Assembly: GCF_036227565.1 (NCBI RefSeq)
Contig: NZ_CP109461.1
Coordinates: 248,001-312,000 of the forward strand
Reading direction: 5' to 3'
DNA from: Streptomyces sp. NBC_01454
GTDB lineage: Bacteria > Actinomycetota > Actinomycetes > Streptomycetales > Streptomycetaceae
DNA length: 64,000 nt
Program-made: the position numbers and the translations under genes
The notes under the pieces: model-generated
What the model was told of the DNA's origin: nothing
The model's input: only the letters and a program-made list of their open reading frames with translations
Databases searched by the model: none
Shown here: piece by piece, positions 42,266 to 50,763 of the stretch
How positions within the stretch are numbered: the first letter of the stretch is position 1
Layout: every line of letters begins with the position of its first letter

Positions 42266-43486
42266 GTGTTCATCGGATGGGACTGGGCAACCGAGACCCA
42301 TGACGTGACCGTCATGGACGCCTCCGGCAAGCGCATCGACCGGTGGGAGTTCGCCCACACCGAAGAGGGTTTCGCCAAGACCCTGGCCAGGCTGCGCAGA
42401 CACGGGGCTCCGGCCGATCTGCCGGTGGCGATCGAGACGACCCGCGGACTGGCCGTGGACCGGCTGCTGGCGGCCGGTCACCCAGTGGTGCCCGTGCACC
42501 CCAACGCCTTCCACGCCATGCGCCCGCGCTGGGGCGCTTCCAAGGCCAAGACCGACGCGGGCGACAGCATGAAGCTCGCCGACTACCTGCGCACCGATGG
42601 CCACCTGATGCCCCGGCTGGAGCCCACCGAGCAGGCCACCATGGACCTGCAGGCCCTCACCCGTCAGCGCGCCGACCACGTCGAGGCCCGTGTCGCCGCG
42701 GTCAACCAACTCGCCGCGCTGCTGGACATGCACTGGCCCGGCGGCAAGGCGGTGTTCGCCAATCTGGACAGCGACATCGCGATGGCGTTCCTGGAGCGCT
42801 ACCCCACCCCGGCCTCGGCCGCCAAGCTCACAGCCGGGCGGCTGGAAGCCTGGTGCAGGCGCCGCGGATACTCCGGTAAGCGCCCCGGTGCCGTCCTCAT
42901 CGAACGTCTGCGCTCGGCCCCGACCGCGGCCTCCCGCCTCGGCGAAGCGGTCGTCGAGCAGCTGGTCCGCGTCCAGGTCCAGCTGGTGCAGGGCATACGA
43001 GCAACCATCCGCACCCTGGACAAGGCCATCGCCGAGAGGGTCGATTCCCACCCCTACGCGCCGCTGTTCGCGACCATGCCGCGCATCGGAAAGGTCAACC
43101 TCGGCCAGATCATCGGCGAGGTCGGTCCGCTCCTGGAACGCGCCCAGACCTGCGAACAGCTCATCGCCGAGGGCGGCGTCGTCCCCGTCACACGTGCTTC
43201 GGGCAAATCCCGATCGGTGGCCTTCCGATTCGCGACCAACCGCAGGGCCCGCCTCGCCCTGACCCAGTTCGCCGACAACAGCCGACACAACAGCCCCTGG
43301 GCCTCCAAGATCTACAACGATGCCCGTGCCCGCCAGAAACGACACCCCCATGCGACCCGGATCCTCGCCCGCGCCTGGCTGCGAGTGATCTGGGCCTGCT
43401 GGCGCGACGGAGTCTGCTACGACCCCGTCACCCACGAGGCCAACGGCAAGATCAAACCCGCCGCCGACACACCTTTGGCGGCATAG
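42266..43486 (+). CDS. IS110-family recombinase (DEDD transposase)
   Basis: 406 residues from GTG 42266 (AGGAG ten bases upstream). The first Asp is in VFIGWDWATETHDVTV, the Glu in VAIETTRGLAVD and the later Asp pair in SKAKTDAGDSMKLADYLR. The C-terminal Transposase_20 region contains MPRIGKVNLGQIIGEVG and VVPVTRASGKSRSV. Only distantly related to the IS110 protein at 24859. The frame is intact. Confidence 0.94.
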   Translation: MFIGWDWATETHDVTVMDASGKRIDRWEFAHTEEGFAKTLARLRRHGAPADLPVAIETTRGLAVDRLLAAGHPVVPVHPNAFHAMRPRWGASKAKTDAGDSMKLADYLRTDGHLMPRLEPTEQATMDLQALTRQRADHVEARVAAVNQLAALLDMHWPGGKAVFANLDSDIAMAFLERYPTPASAAKLTAGRLEAWCRRRGYSGKRPGAVLIERLRSAPTAASRLGEAVVEQLVRVQVQLVQGIRATIRTLDKAIAERVDSHPYAPLFATMPRIGKVNLGQIIGEVGPLLERAQTCEQLIAEGGVVPVTRASGKSRSVAFRFATNRRARLALTQFADNSRHNSPWASKIYNDARARQKRHPHATRILARAWLRVIWACWRDGVCYDPVTHEANGKIKPAADTPLAA

Positions 43487-43503
43487 AGGTTGACTCAGGA
43501 AAC

Positions 43504-44682
43504 TCATCGGTTCGCTTTCCGGTGCTGGAGGGCCGCGGTACGAACGAGCCGCAGCGTGGTGGACTCGGCGGTCGGGCTGACGCCCAGAGCCCTCACGTGG
43601 TGCTGGTGGAGCAGGGATCGGACGACGGTGAGCGGGTCACGCTCCCCGGCGAGGACGTTGCGGTAGGCGGTCACAGCGGCGGCACGGACCCGCCACGCTT
43701 CGGCGACCTGGGGGCCGCCAGGGAGAGGTGCGAGAAGCGAGGTGGCGTCAGGGCCGGCGAGTTCAAGCACCTGGTTACCCAGCTTCCGGTCCAGGCGGCC
43801 TGTGCTCTGGGAGAGGTTGTGGACCAGCCACTGTTCGGCCTCGGCGGTGCTCGGCGCGAGGTAGGTGACGAGGTTCAGGGCGCTGGCTGCGGCGAGGGCC
43901 TGCGGGGCGAAGGCATCTGTGCGCTCGGTGAGTTGGATCTGCGCGAGGGCTGCGGCGGAGTCCGCGGCGAACGCCCGATGCGCGGTGTCCATGGCTGCCG
44001 CGCCGCCGAACCGCCCAGTCTGCGGCTGGTAGGGAGCCAGGACGAGACCGGACGCCAGGCCGAGGGAGTGCAGGCCGTCCGCCCAGGCGTGGGCGTGCGC
44101 GGCTGCGGTGCCGTACGCGCCGCGTGGCAGGTGCAGCGTGAAGTCGAGGTGCTGGTCGGCGTCCGGGCGGGCCATCTCCCGGTGCCGGGTGAACCACCAC
44201 ACCGGCGGGGTGTCATCGAACATCGCGAGCAGCCGGGGCAGATGCCGGCTCAGGATCTCGTCGTAACGGCGCGGATGCGCGTGAAGCTGTGCATGGAGGA
44301 CATCGCCACCGCCAGGCAGGTTCCGCGTGGGGACGGCGACGGCGGCCGGACGCGGTAGCGGTGCGGCAGCGGCCTTGGGCTGAGTGAGTCCGAGGGAGAG
44401 CCACACCTCGTGCGCCCGCCCGATCCACCCGTGCACGTCGCCGTCGGGGACCTCGCGCAGGTCCAGACGCCGGGTGTTGTCGAGGGCGGCACGCAGCACC
44501 CGCCGGTGGACCGGGTGGGTCAGGTCCAGCGGAAGGCGCTGGTCGTACTCGATCATGGCGACACGGCTCGGGACGCGGAGGCGGTCGCGCCAGGCATCGA
44601 AGGCGTCGTCCCACTCCTTTGTCGAGACGCCCGGCAGGGGGGAAGCCTTGGCCGTGGGACACGGCGGGTTGTGCTCGCACAT
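43504..44682 (-). CDS. LanB-like dehydratase C-terminal region with foreign N-terminus
   Basis: 392 residues from ATG 44682. From about residue 20 it matches the end of the LanB glutamylation domain (SRVAMIEYDQRLPLDLTHPV) and the full SpaB_C elimination domain (LHAHPRRYDEILSRHLPRLL, VWWFTRHREMARPDADQH, GLVLAPYQPQTGRFGG). The N-terminal two thirds of a LanB are missing. The first residues, MCEHNPPCPTA, look like the start of the unrelated small DUF5999 family, so the ORF seems to be a recombination chimera. The LanC head at 41373 would be its downstream partner before the IS110 insertion. It may retain eliminase activity. Confidence 0.75.
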   Translation of the reverse strand: MCEHNPPCPTAKASPLPGVSTKEWDDAFDAWRDRLRVPSRVAMIEYDQRLPLDLTHPVHRRVLRAALDNTRRLDLREVPDGDVHGWIGRAHEVWLSLGLTQPKAAAAPLPRPAAVAVPTRNLPGGGDVLHAQLHAHPRRYDEILSRHLPRLLAMFDDTPPVWWFTRHREMARPDADQHLDFTLHLPRGAYGTAAAHAHAWADGLHSLGLASGLVLAPYQPQTGRFGGAAAMDTAHRAFAADSAAALAQIQLTERTDAFAPQALAAASALNLVTYLAPSTAEAEQWLVHNLSQSTGRLDRKLGNQVLELAGPDATSLLAPLPGGPQVAEAWRVRAAAVTAYRNVLAGERDPLTVVRSLLHQHHVRALGVSPTAESTTLRLVRTAALQHRKANR

Positions 44683-44735
44683 GGTGCTCGTCGTCCTCTC
44701 GGGTGCGGTGCGGGAAGAGGGCCACTCCCCGGTGG

Positions 44736-45200
44736 CTACGGGGCCGTGGGGGAACACGGAACGGAGACTGCTGGCGAAGGGGACTGGGGGTGCTGGCGTA
44801 CGAACGTGGTGATGGCTGCCTCGCTGTAGCCGTAGAAGCGGCCAAAGACCATGTCGCTCTCCCACCAGCCGGGAGAGGGATCTCCCCACTCGACGGTGTG
44901 GCAGGTGTCGCGGAACGGCGACCACCGGATACGGAGGTCCGGGAATCCGGCCTGGCCCGCGAGTAGACCGCGTGCTGCTGTCGCCAGAGTCAGCAGGTCG
45001 AAGGACATGTATCCGCCGCGGCGCTGCCCACCGACGGGAACGGCGAGGAGGGGCGCCCGAAAGACACGGACTGCTACAGCGTCAGCGAGGAGAGCGGGCT
45101 CGGCGAGGCGACTGCGGAAATACTCGTAGTCGTACGCTTGCACAGCCGGGCGAAGGGAGACGGTGGGATGGCGCGTCAGCATTGTGGCGGTGGTCAGCAT
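44736..45200 (-). CDS. DUF6302 family protein
   Basis: 154 residues. The blocks YDYEYFRSRLAEPALLADAV, APLLAVPVGGQRRGGY and RWSPFRDTCHTVEWG with GRFYGYSEAAI match the streptomycete DUF6302 family. Function unknown; the family often lies near natural-product or plasmid genes. It overlaps the upstream gene by 7 bases and the following LanB-like ORF begins 54 bases later, suggesting a common transcript. Confidence 0.8.
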   Translation of the reverse strand: MLTTATMLTRHPTVSLRPAVQAYDYEYFRSRLAEPALLADAVAVRVFRAPLLAVPVGGQRRGGYMSFDLLTLATAARGLLAGQAGFPDLRIRWSPFRDTCHTVEWGDPSPGWWESDMVFGRFYGYSEAAITTFVRQHPQSPSPAVSVPCSPTAP

Positions 45201-45718
45201 TCGACCAGCCCCTTTACGATGCCGACTTCTTCCGGGCGCTCGGCGAGCTCCAAGGTGACCCGACCCAGCTTCCGAAGGAGCGTCAGGGCTTGGTGCTCGT
45301 CGCCGGGCAGCCCTTCAGAGCGCAACGTACGGGCCTGTTCGATCAGGACGGCGATGTCCGGGTGCTTCTCGTCGGCCGCGTCGCGCAGACCTCGGCTCAC
45401 GAGCTGTATAAGGGCCCCGCGGAATCGCTGAGCAAGGTCTTCGGCTTCGTCATAGCTAGGCACAGCGGCCCCGGGTCGGCCGCCGCCGCTTGCACCTGCC
45501 GCGTGGTGGCTGACCTCGTCATTCAGGACGGTGTCCAGGCTGTCATACACCGCTTCCCAGTCCACCGGCTCCCAATTGCGCACGGCGGTCAGCAGGTTGT
45601 GGAGGCCCAGCCTGCCAAGCGGTGGGATCCAGCGGGTTGACGGGGCCGTGGGGTCCTTGACGCGGACCGGCATGGTCTCTGGTCTCGCCATCTCGTCGCG
45701 TAATGCGGTGTTCGTCAT
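45194..45718 (-). CDS. hypothetical protein resembling DUF6415
   Basis: About 174 residues if started at ATG 45718; upstream in-frame starts exist and no clear ribosome site decides. The sequence is mostly helical (RFRGALIQLVSRGLRDAADE, IAVLIEQARTLRSEGLPGDE, LTLLRKLGRVTLELAERPEE) and resembles the streptomycete DUF6415 family placed beside DUF6302 genes. Function unknown. It is the first gene of the DUF6302 / LanB-like group. Confidence 0.6.
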   Translation of the reverse strand: MTNTALRDEMARPETMPVRVKDPTAPSTRWIPPLGRLGLHNLLTAVRNWEPVDWEAVYDSLDTVLNDEVSHHAAGASGGGRPGAAVPSYDEAEDLAQRFRGALIQLVSRGLRDAADEKHPDIAVLIEQARTLRSEGLPGDEHQALTLLRKLGRVTLELAERPEEVGIVKGLVEC

Positions 45719-45831
45719 CAGCTGTAGATAGCCACTCAACATGCTGACGAACGGGCAGTGTTGTGCCATTGGTGATGTTGATGAGGAAGAGTTCACAAGA
45801 AGGTAATTGATCTTCTGGGTGCTGGGCGGCA

Positions 45832-45893
45832 CCGTGATCATGTCCTGAACATGATCACGGCCCTCCCGCTCGTTTGGCGGCGTCCGGGAGGGC
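45832..45893 (+). promoter_or_regulatory. palindrome and hairpin upstream of the DUF6431 gene
   Basis: CCGTGATCATG-TCCTGAA-CATGATCACGG (45832-45860) is a perfect 11-bp inverted repeat. It overlaps by one base a second 9-bp stem, GCCCTCCCG / CGGGAGGGC (45860-45893). The first may be a transposase or regulator site near the element end; the second looks like a terminator or a structured leader. Confidence 0.55.
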
Positions 45894-45918
45894 CGTGCGA
45901 GCGCCAACGGAGGGCGCT

Positions 45919-46503
45919 TTGGTCACGGTAGAGGTGGCAACTTCGGTTGTCGAACGGCGCTTGGTCGAGGGCGAGTTGTCGTGTCCGGGCTGCGGCGGGG
46001 TGCTAGCCCGGTGGGGCTGGGGCCGGTCGCGGAGCCTGCGGGGTCCGGGCGGGGTCGTGGTGGTGCGTCCGCGTCGGGCGAGGTGCCGCTCCTGCGAGGC
46101 GACGCACATCCTGCTTCCAGCGTTGTCCCTGGTCAGACGCGCGGACACGGCTGAGGTCGTCGGGGCCGGGCTGGAGCTCGCGGCAGCCGGCTGGGGCTGC
46201 CGGCGGATCGCCGGGCGGCTGGGCAGGCCGGTGACGACAGTGCGGGGCTGGCTGCGGTGCTGGTCGCGGCGGGCGGTCCGGGCGACGGCGGTGTTCACCG
46301 CGTGGCTGGTCGCGCTGGCGGACGACCCGGCCGCGGTCCTGCCGGCCCCGGCCGGGACGGCGGTCGCTGACGCGGTCAGTGCGGTGACGGGGTTCGCGTT
46401 CGCCGCGAGGGCGAGGCTCGGGAAGTTGAAGGTGCCTACCTGGTTGCTGGTGTCGGCGGCCTGCCACGGCCGCCTGCTGGCGCCGGGCTGGCCTCCGGCC
46501 TGA
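45919..46503 (+). CDS. DUF6431-type zinc-ribbon / HTH protein
   Basis: 194 residues from TTG 45919 with GGAGGG six bases upstream. Residues about 15-55 form a four-Cys ribbon (LSCPGCGGVLARWGW and RARCRSCEATHILLP). A homeodomain-like helix-turn-helix follows (AAAGWGCRRIAGRLGRPVTT, VRGWLRCW). The C-terminal third is hydrophobic and unassigned. It is the first gene of the transposon; an accessory DNA-binding or target-selection role is plausible but unproven. Confidence 0.75.
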   Translation: MVTVEVATSVVERRLVEGELSCPGCGGVLARWGWGRSRSLRGPGGVVVVRPRRARCRSCEATHILLPALSLVRRADTAEVVGAGLELAAAGWGCRRIAGRLGRPVTTVRGWLRCWSRRAVRATAVFTAWLVALADDPAAVLPAPAGTAVADAVSAVTGFAFAARARLGKLKVPTWLLVSAACHGRLLAPGWPPA

Positions 46504-46602
46504 CCTCCGAAACGATCAACACGAGCTGACCCTGACGAAGATCGTCGGGCTCGGCTCATCCTGGCGGCTGGCATGTCCACAGCCGTTTCAGGAGGGCGCC
46601 GG

Positions 46603-47982
46603 ATGGCGTTGGTCGATGAGGAGGAGCGACGGCGGGCCGAACGGGCCCACCAAGTCGCCTTGTTCCGTTACCAGTTGATCCGCGAGGCGGCTGACGCTGC
46701 CCTGAGCCCGCGCCAGCGCGGGGCGATGGTCCGCGCGATCGCTGCCCGGGTGCACACCGATCCGTTCGGGAAGCCGGTCAAGATCACGCGCGGGACGGTG
46801 GATCGCTGGCTCAAGCTCTGGCGTGAGGGCGGTTTCGACGCGCTGCTGCCGCCGACCCGGCAGGTCACCCCGCGCACGCCGGAGGAGGTGCTGGACCTGG
46901 CAGCGGCCTTGAAGCGGGAGAATCCGAGCCGGTCGACCGCGCAGGTGGTGCGGATCCTGCAGCAGCACCTGGGCTGGGGCCCGTCCTACCGCACCGTCCA
47001 CCGGCACCTTCAGCGCCTGGAACTGCTGACCCGCCCCGACGGGCAGGCGCCGGAGGCGTTCGGCCGGTTCGAGGCGAACCGGCCGAATGAGCTCTGGGTC
47101 GGGGATGCCCTCCACGGGCCGAAGATCGCAGGTCACAAGGCTTATCTCTTCGCGTTCGTCGACGACCACAGTCGGGCGGTGGTCGGGCACCGCTGGGGCG
47201 GCGCCGAGGACAGCGTCCGACTGGCGGCGGCGCTTCGGCCGGCACTGGCCGCCCGCGGCGTCCCCGAGGGCGTCTACGTCGACAACGGCTCCGCGTTCGT
47301 GGACTCCGCCCTGCTCAGAGCCTGCGCGAGGCTCGGGATCAAGCTGATCCACTCGACGCCGGGGCGCCCGCAGGGCAGGGGCAAGATCGAACGCTTTTTC
47401 CGCACTGTCCGGGAACAGTTCCTGGTCGAGGTCGACACGGAGAAGGTCACCGACCTGGCCATGCTCAATCGCCTCTTCACAGCCTGGGTCGAGCAGGTCT
47501 ATCACCGGCGGGCGCACTCCGAGACGGGGCAGCAGCCGCTGGAGCGGTGGATGGCCAGCGCCCCGTTCCCGGTCCCCACCCCGGACGCGTTGAGGGAGGC
47601 TTTCCGCTGGTCAGAGCTGCGGAAGGTCGCCAAGACCGCCACGGTCTCACTCCAGTCCAACACCTACAACGTCGACGCCTCGCTGGTCGGCCGGCAGGTC
47701 GAGCTCGTCTTCGACCCCTTCGACCTGACCGACATCGACGTCCGCTTCGGCGGACGCTCGTTCGGCAAGGCCATCCCGCACCAGATCACCCGGCACGCGC
47801 ACCCCAAGGCCAAGCCCGAGACCCCCGTCGCGGCCCCGCCGGCGCCGACCGGGATCGACTACCTCTGCCTGATCGACACCGAGCGCACCAGGGAACTCGG
47901 GCAGCGGATCAACTACGAGGTCTTCCTGCCCGGCCAGGCCCAACCGACCGAAGCCGTCGACCTGACCGAGGAAGGCTCGTGA
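46603..47982 (+). CDS. DDE transposase with Mu-type C-terminal domain (TniA/TnsB-like)
   Basis: 459 residues from ATG 46603 with AGGAGG ten bases upstream. An N-terminal HTH region (ITRGTVDRWLKLWREGGFDA) precedes an rve integrase core with WVGDALHGPKIAG (first Asp), GVYVDNGSAFVDSALL (second Asp) and GRPQGRGKIERFFRTVREQF (Glu). The C-terminal KTATVSLQSNTYNVD and GRQVELVFDPFDL resemble Mu_transpos_C. Such transposases work with an AAA ATPase partner, which is encoded downstream. The stop overlaps the next GTG. Confidence 0.9.
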   Translation: MALVDEEERRRAERAHQVALFRYQLIREAADAALSPRQRGAMVRAIAARVHTDPFGKPVKITRGTVDRWLKLWREGGFDALLPPTRQVTPRTPEEVLDLAAALKRENPSRSTAQVVRILQQHLGWGPSYRTVHRHLQRLELLTRPDGQAPEAFGRFEANRPNELWVGDALHGPKIAGHKAYLFAFVDDHSRAVVGHRWGGAEDSVRLAAALRPALAARGVPEGVYVDNGSAFVDSALLRACARLGIKLIHSTPGRPQGRGKIERFFRTVREQFLVEVDTEKVTDLAMLNRLFTAWVEQVYHRRAHSETGQQPLERWMASAPFPVPTPDALREAFRWSELRKVAKTATVSLQSNTYNVDASLVGRQVELVFDPFDLTDIDVRFGGRSFGKAIPHQITRHAHPKAKPETPVAAPPAPTGIDYLCLIDTERTRELGQRINYEVFLPGQAQPTEAVDLTEEGS

Positions 47983-48209
47983 CCAGCGGCAACCCGGTCC
48001 AGGACCGGCTCGACGAGCTCGACGACCAGGAGACGTCGGCCCGCCTGCTGCTGGAGCGGACGCTGCGGCTGGCCGGCCGCAGGCTCGACCACCACCGGGT
48101 CACCGGCCCGGCCTTGCGGCTCGCGGTCCGCTTCCACCGGCGGGCCGAACACGCCGCAGCCGAACTGGACCGCTGCATCGCCCACTTGGAGAGGACGGAC
48201 GGACGTTGA
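47979..48209 (+). CDS. small transposon protein of unknown function
   Basis: 76 residues, GTG start overlapping the transposase stop (GTGA) and stop overlapping the ATPase TTG start. Predicted mostly alpha-helical and Arg-rich (LLLERTLRLAGRRLDHHRV, LRLAVRFHRRAEHAAAEL). The double overlap shows it is a real part of the operon. It may link the transposase and the ATPase; I do not recognise the family. Confidence 0.75.
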   Translation: MTSGNPVQDRLDELDDQETSARLLLERTLRLAGRRLDHHRVTGPALRLAVRFHRRAEHAAAELDRCIAHLERTDGR

Positions 48210-48983
48210 TAGACAAACTGACCGCGCACTGGGGCTTCACGCGCATGCCCTTCGACAAGGACCTGGCCCCCTCGATGCTGCACCGGCACTCCTCCCACGC
48301 GCAGGCCGTCGCCCGCATCACCTGGTGCATCGGCGAACGCGCACTGGGGGTGATCACCGGCGAGGTCGGCGCGGGCAAGACCGTCGCGGTCAGAGCGTCG
48401 CTGTCCCAGCTGGACCACCCCCGCCACAAGGTGATCTACCTGGCGAACCCCGCGGTCGGCGTCGCCGGGATCCACCACGCGATCGTCGCCTCGCTGGGCG
48501 GCGTCCCGCGTCCGCACAAGTCGACGCTGATCCCGCAGGCCACCGCCCTGCTGGCCACCGAGAACAACGAGCGCGGCCGCGTCCCCATCCTGATCATCGA
48601 GGAGGCACATCTCCTGGACCACGAGCAGCTGGAGGCGATCCGGATGCTGACCAACGACGAGATGGATTCCAACAGCCCGCTGGCCTGCCTGCTGATCGGC
48701 CAGCCGACCCTGCGGCACAAGATCAAACTCGGTGTCCTGGCCGCCCTGGACCAGAGGATCCAGGTCCGCTACAACATGCCGTCCATGACCGGCGAGGAGA
48801 CCTCCTCCTACCTGGTCCACCACCTCGCGCTCGCCGGCCGCAGCGACACCCTGTTCACCGACGACGCGATCACGCTGATCCACGACACCGCCCGCGGCTT
48901 TCCCCGCGCCGTCAACAACCTCGCCGTCCAGGCCCTGCTGTCCGCCTACGCCGAGGGCAAGCCCATTGAGGTGATCCCCGTGA
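48206..48983 (+). pseudogene. ExeA/TniB-like AAA ATPase, C-terminus truncated
   Basis: About 259 residues remain. Walker A is GEVGAGKTVAV, Walker B is VPILIIEEAHLL, and sensor and lid features follow (SPLACLLIGQPTLRHKI, LDQRIQVRYNMP, FTDDAITLIHDTARGFPRAV). It starts with the TnsC/ExeA-like IDKLTAHWGFTRMPF. The family is usually about 265-280 residues, so only the end is lost, to the IS3 at 48984. It would select or activate the target for the transposase. Confidence 0.88.
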
Positions 48984-49035
48984 TGTGGACACACCTGACA
49001 ATGGATCTTGTTGATCCTGGAAGGTGTAGATCTCT

Positions 49036-49344
49036 GTGGCACGGCCCTCGAAGTACAGTGCGGAGTTCCGGTCCGACGCGATCGCGTTGTGGCGGGCTTC
49101 GGCCGGCAGGCGGACGTTCAAGGACGTCGCGGCCGATCTGAACGTCAACCCCGAGACGCTGCGGACCTGGGTGCGCGACATGGACGCACCGTCGGCCGCC
49201 GCTGGCGCGTCGGATGGCGCGGAGGGCGAGCTGGCGCGGCTGCGGGCGGAGAACGCCCGGCTGCTGAAGAACGAGAAGGAATGGCAGCTGGAGCGGGAGA
49301 TCCTGCGCCGGGCAGCGGCGTATTTTGCCCGGGAGATGAAGTGA
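49036..49344 (+). CDS. IS3-family orfA
   Basis: 102 residues from GTG 49036. Helix-turn-helix (KYSAEFRSDAIALWRASA, VNPETLRTWVRDMD) and a zipper-like helix ending LEREILRRAAAYFAREMK. Overlaps orfB by GTGA at 49341. Related to the orfA at 26558 but clearly a different element. Confidence 0.9.
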   Translation: MARPSKYSAEFRSDAIALWRASAGRRTFKDVAADLNVNPETLRTWVRDMDAPSAAAGASDGAEGELARLRAENARLLKNEKEWQLEREILRRAAAYFAREMK

Positions 49345-50240
49345 AGACCGCCGCTTGGGACTTCGTCTCCGCCCATGCCGAGATGTTCGGCGTCAAGCGG
49401 ATATGCCGGGTGCTGGAGGTCTCCCGCTCGGGCTACTACGGGTGGATCGCCGGCGCCGAAGCGCGGGCCGTGCAGCAGGCCGCCGAGGACACGCTGGTCG
49501 CCGAGATCCGCGAGATCCACGCCGAACACCGCGGGAACTACGGCGCGTTGCGGGTCCACGCCGAGCTGCGCGGCTTCGGCCACACGGTCAACCGCAAGCG
49601 GGTCGCGCGGCTGATGCGCAAGCACGACATCGTCGGCCGCCACCTGCGCAAGAAGAAGCGCACCACGACTCCAGACCGCCTCGCGCCGCCGGTGCCGGAC
49701 CTGGTCCGGCGGGACTTCACCGCCGGCGATCTGGACGAGAAGTGGTGCGGTGACATCACATACGTGCAGGTCGGAGCAACGTGGCTCTACCTCGCCTGCG
49801 TCGTGGACATCCGGTCCCGCCGGGTGCTCGGCTGGTCGATGGCCCCGCACATGCGGGCCGAACTCGTCATCGACGCGCTCCAGAACGCGGTCGCCGCCCG
49901 CGGCGGCAACGTGGCCGGAGTGATCTTCCACGCGGACCGCGGGTCGCAGTACACCTCGGCCGCGTTCGCCCAGGTCTGCGACCGGTACGGCATCCGCAGG
50001 AGCATGGGCAGGGTCGGCTCGAGTTACGACAACGCCCTGGCCGAGAGTTTCTGGCAGGGCCTGAAGCGAGAAACGATGTACGGGAAACTGTTCTTGACGA
50101 TGCGGCAGGCGAGGCTGGAGATATTCCAGTGGCTCACCTACTACAACGCCCGCCGCCGCCACAGCGCCCTGGGCTACCTCTCCCCAATGGAGTTCGAACA
50201 GCAGCACCACAAGACAGCTAAACTCTCACTCGCAGCATGA
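49341..50240 (+). CDS. IS3-family orfB transposase
   Basis: 299 residues. HTH_21 part (KRICRVLEVSRSGYYGWIAG) and the integrase core with DDE residues in KWCGDITYVQVG, FHADRGSQYTSAAF and DNALAESFWQGLKRE; the tail NARRRHSALGYLSPMEFEQQ is canonical. Intact frame, so with orfA the element could be active. Confidence 0.94.
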   Translation: MKTAAWDFVSAHAEMFGVKRICRVLEVSRSGYYGWIAGAEARAVQQAAEDTLVAEIREIHAEHRGNYGALRVHAELRGFGHTVNRKRVARLMRKHDIVGRHLRKKKRTTTPDRLAPPVPDLVRRDFTAGDLDEKWCGDITYVQVGATWLYLACVVDIRSRRVLGWSMAPHMRAELVIDALQNAVAARGGNVAGVIFHADRGSQYTSAAFAQVCDRYGIRRSMGRVGSSYDNALAESFWQGLKRETMYGKLFLTMRQARLEIFQWLTYYNARRRHSALGYLSPMEFEQQHHKTAKLSLAA

Positions 50241-50255
50241 ACCCCTGTGTCCACA

Positions 50256-50662
50256 CTCCGGGGGTCACCTCAGGCCTGTCCGACCCCGGCGGGCAGCACC
50301 ACCAACGCAAAGCCTCCTTCGGCAACTTATGCACCGGGTGCCCCCTGCGTGAGCAGTGCACCAAAGCCAAGGCCGGACGCATCCTGACCATCCGTCCGCA
50401 CCACGACCTCCAAGCGGCCGCCCGCCACCAGGCCGCCACCGATCCTGACTGGCAGGCCGACTACCGCCGCTGGAGACCACCGGTCGAACGCGCCGTCGCA
50501 TGGCTCGTCCACCACGGCAACCGCCGACTCCGCTACCGCGGCACCCTCAAGAACGACGCCTGGCTCCACATCCGAGCCGCCGCCCTCAACCTCCGCCGAC
50601 TGATCAACCTCGGACTCACCCGCATCGACGGCGCCTGGCACCTCGCCCCAGCCACCACATAA
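50256..50662 (+). pseudogene. C-terminal fragment of an IS1182-family transposase
   Basis: The frame holds QHHQRKASFGNLCTGCPLRE with two more Cys, HHDLQAAARHQAATDPDW, YRRWRPPVERAVAWLVHHGN and LRYRGTLKNDAWLHIRAAAL, the typical end of IS1182 transposases including the Glu region. The N-terminal part was replaced by the IS3 at 48984-50255. Confidence 0.75.
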
Positions 50663-50666
50663 CGAA

Positions 50667-50701
50667 GAGGGGCCATCCGGCCTCCGGCCGGACAGCCCCT
50701 C
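50667..50701 (+). terminator. hairpin after the IS1182 remnant
   Basis: GAGGGGC / GCCCCTC outer stem with an inner TCCGGCC / GGCCGGA stem and a 3-base loop, starting 5 bases after the stop. Confidence 0.75.
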
Positions 50702-50763
50702 CCCAAGATCTTCATCGGCCTTCTACGCCTGCTCCGCCGTGGCGGTTGTGACGCCTGCGACGC

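Larger units (their letters stand above)
42035..43500 (+). mobile_element. IS110-family element 2 (ends approximate)
   Basis: A complete IS110-type gene with about 200 non-coding bases upstream and only a few downstream lies between the stop of a LanB-like gene (43504, minus strand) and the start of a LanC-like gene (42026). These two would normally be adjacent or overlapping, so the whole interval is probably the inserted element. Exact ends cannot be read because IS110 elements lack terminal repeats. Confidence 0.7.
45830..48983 (+). mobile_element. TniA/TniB-like transposon with DUF6431 gene, right end lost
   Basis: Four overlapping or closely spaced genes on one strand: a DUF6431-type zinc-ribbon/HTH protein, a DDE transposase with a Mu-type C-terminal domain, a 76-residue protein and an ExeA/TniB-like AAA ATPase. 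This transposase-plus-ATPase plan is that of Tn5053/Tn7-like elements. The ATPase is cut at 48983 by an IS3, so the right end is missing; the left end is probably near the palindromes at 45832-45893. Confidence 0.65.
48984..50255 (+). mobile_element. IS3-family element between the ATPase gene and an IS1182 remnant
   Basis: The ends share TGTGGACAC (48984-48992 and, read inward, 50255-50247), with weaker matching beyond. Length 1272 bp, with orfA and orfB. The left flank is the transposon ATPase and the right flank is the tail of an IS1182-type transposase, so the element sits at a junction of two unrelated sequences. Confidence 0.8.

Noticed and set aside
44410-44829. Plus-strand frames opposite the LanB-like gene
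   Set aside because: They are antisense shadows with codon position bias following the minus-strand gene.
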